Assembly (NCBI GenBank): GCA_964415395.1
Contig: CAYPZU010000096.1
Span: forward strand, 1 to 6,382
Source of the DNA: CAYPZU01 sp964415395
GTDB lineage: Bacteria; Chlamydiota; Chlamydiia; Chlamydiales; SM23-39
DNA length: 6,382 bases
Reading direction: 5' to 3'
A model generated the notes under the pieces. That model was not told the origin of the DNA. It was given only the letters and a program-made list of their open reading frames with translations, and made no database searches. Numbering within the stretch: the stretch's first letter is position 1; each line of letters begins with the position of its first letter. Of this stretch, positions 5,235-6,382 are shown piece by piece. The position numbers were made by a program, and so were the translations under genes.

Positions 5235-6080
5235 GTGGCTCTCTCCAACTTCATCCCCACCGTCTGGTCCGCGCGCCTGTCGGCGGCGCTGGACCGCGCC
5301 CAGGTGTACACGCAGGCCGGCGTGGTCAACCGCGACTACGAGGGCGACATCCGCGCCTTCGGCGACAGCGTCCGCATCGGGTCCATCGGCGACCCCACCG
5401 TCGCGAGCTACACCCGCAACGGCACGATCTCCGTCGGGGACCTCGACGACGCGAGCCAGCTGCTCGCGATCGACCAGGCGAAGTACTTCGCCTTCAAGGT
5501 CGACGACCTCGACAAGGCGCAGATGAACGTCCAGGTCATGGACCGCGCCGTGCAGCGCGCTGGCCGGAAGCTCACGAACACCGCGGACACGCTCGCCGCC
5601 AGCAAGTACGCCGAGGCGGGCTCCTCGGTCGCCTCGAGCGGCTCTCCCAAGTCGGACCTCGGCACGGCGGGCAAGGCCTACGAGCACCTCGTCGCCCTGG
5701 GCGTCGAGCTCGACGAGGCGGACGTCCCGTCCGATGGCCGCTGGGTCATCGTGCCCAGCTGGTACCACGGCAAGCTGCTGCTCGACGACCGCTTCGTCGG
5801 CGCGGGCACCGCGGCCACGGACGCCACCCTGCGGAACGGCATCGTGGGCGAGGCGGCCGGCTTCACGATCCTGAAGTCGAACAACGTCTCCAACGACGGC
5901 ACGACCTACCGGATCATGGCCGGCACGGACATGGCGATCTCGTTCGCCGAGCAGATCCTGACGATCGAGGCCTACCGGCCGCAGGACTCGTTCAGCGACG
6001 CGGTCAAGGGCCTGTACGTCTACGGGCTCAAGGTCGTGCGGCCGGAGTGCCTGGTCACCCTGTACGCGAACGCCGCCTGA
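5235..6080 (+). CDS. Major capsid protein, P22-coat-like / Phage_capsid_4 type
   Basis: This 281-residue protein is the coat subunit that forms the icosahedral shell. It begins MALSNFIPTVWSARLSAALD, a hallmark N-terminus of this actinophage coat family. Further landmarks are VVNRDYEGDIRAFGDSVRI (30-48), IDQAKYFAFKVDDLDKAQMN (79-98), GRWVIVPSWYHGKLLLDDRF (168-187), AAGFTILKSNNVS (207-219) and AISFAEQILTIEAYRPQDSF (234-253), then AVKGLYVYGLKVVRPECL. The last block is the usual C-terminal strand of the P-domain-like core. The length is typical. GTG 5235 is chosen because of the GGAGG at 5225-5229; the earlier in-frame GTG 5202 lies within the leader hairpin and would add 11 unrelated residues. 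The gene is preceded by its own promoter and a structured leader, which fits the high copy number of coat protein. The fold assignment is by sequence pattern. Confidence 0.94.
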   Translation: MALSNFIPTVWSARLSAALDRAQVYTQAGVVNRDYEGDIRAFGDSVRIGSIGDPTVASYTRNGTISVGDLDDASQLLAIDQAKYFAFKVDDLDKAQMNVQVMDRAVQRAGRKLTNTADTLAASKYAEAGSSVASSGSPKSDLGTAGKAYEHLVALGVELDEADVPSDGRWVIVPSWYHGKLLLDDRFVGAGTAATDATLRNGIVGEAAGFTILKSNNVSNDGTTYRIMAGTDMAISFAEQILTIEAYRPQDSFSDAVKGLYVYGLKVVRPECLVTLYANAA

Positions 6081-6085
6081 TCCTG

Positions 6086-6382
6086 ATGGCGACGCGCACC
6101 CGGAAGGCTGCGGTGGTTCCGGCCGCCGCAGCCCCGGCCCTCCCACCCGATGCCCCGCACTGGCAGGTCCCGCGCCTCGCCGAGCCCGGGCAGGTGTTCA
6201 CCGAGACCGATGCCCTTGGTCGGACGGTCACCCTCGCGGCCGATGCGCGCGGCGTGGTCACCCCCCGCTCCGCCGCCGAGAACGCCCTCGTCGACCGCCT
6301 GCCGGTCGCGGCCGCCGACATTCTCGCCGCGCCCATCCCGGACGCCCCGCCCACCGAGCCCACCGATGACGCCGGCGACGAC
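6086..6382 (+). CDS. Partial Ala/Pro-rich protein downstream of the capsid gene
   Basis: An open frame of 99 codons begins at ATG 6086, five bases after the capsid stop, and runs off the window without a stop. The product has a basic start (MATRTRKAAVVPAA), an Ala/Pro-rich stretch, a middle with a strand-like pattern (GQVFTETDALGRTVTLAAD, then ARGVVTPRSAAENALVDRLP), and an acidic Pro-rich C-terminal part (DAPPTEPTDDAGDD). Codon use matches the neighbouring genes. There is no clear ribosome binding site, so it is probably coupled to capsid translation. Short proteins of this general type often follow the coat gene in actinophages, before the head-tail connectors. A role as a decoration or head-completion protein is possible but cannot be shown here. 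Confidence 0.65.
   Translation, partial: MATRTRKAAVVPAAAAPALPPDAPHWQVPRLAEPGQVFTETDALGRTVTLAADARGVVTPRSAAENALVDRLPVAAADILAAPIPDAPPTEPTDDAGDD

Noticed and set aside
5022..6146. Minus-strand open frame of 374 codons opposite the capsid gene and leader
   Set aside because: It has Arg/Val/Gly-rich shadow composition with no family pattern, and it lies opposite a confidently identified capsid gene.

Overview
The window is a head-assembly module of a tailed double-stranded DNA phage or prophage. The DNA is very GC-rich (estimated by eye at about 70%), third codon positions are mostly G or C, and several genes start with GTG. The one clear promoter matches the actinobacterial housekeeping pattern (TTGACC, 18 bp, TAGACT). 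An actinobacterial host is therefore the best guess, but it is inferred only from composition and promoter style. All supported genes are on the + strand. A run of 10 Ns at 3667-3676 shows that the sequence is a draft or scaffolded assembly.

Layout, left to right: (1) a short gene that joins the start of a ParB-like domain to the end of an N6/N4 DNA methyltransferase, apparently a collapsed remnant of a phage ParB-methylase fusion; (2) terS, P27-family small terminase; (3) terL, large terminase; (4) an SPP1 gp6-type portal gene broken by the N run; (5) a coiled-coil scaffold protein; (6) a 79-residue protein of unknown function; (7) a promoter and a roughly 200-base structured leader; (8) the major capsid protein of the P22-coat-like 'NFIPTVWSARL' family; (9) the start of an Ala/Pro-rich protein that runs off the window. 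Genes 1 to 5 overlap or nearly abut and look like one translationally coupled operon. No maturation protease lies between portal and capsid, which fits a portal-scaffold-coat head of P22/SPP1 style.

How the genes work together: the terminase subunits recognise and pump phage DNA through the portal into a procapsid that the coat protein builds around the scaffold. Capsid protein is needed in far larger amounts than the others, and here it has its own promoter.

The most interesting points are these. First, TerL has an intact packaging ATPase, but every expected acidic metal ligand of its C-terminal nuclease appears replaced (R320/Q326, A420, V500) although the fold around them is still recognisable. 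Second, the capsid ribosome binding site lies inside a long RNA hairpin (5191-5231) downstream of a dedicated promoter. Third, the ParB-methylase gene has lost its middle, including both catalytic motifs, while staying in frame. Fourth, the assembly gap can be closed from the sequence alone: the two flanks share CCCACC, and merging them restores one 490-residue portal frame.
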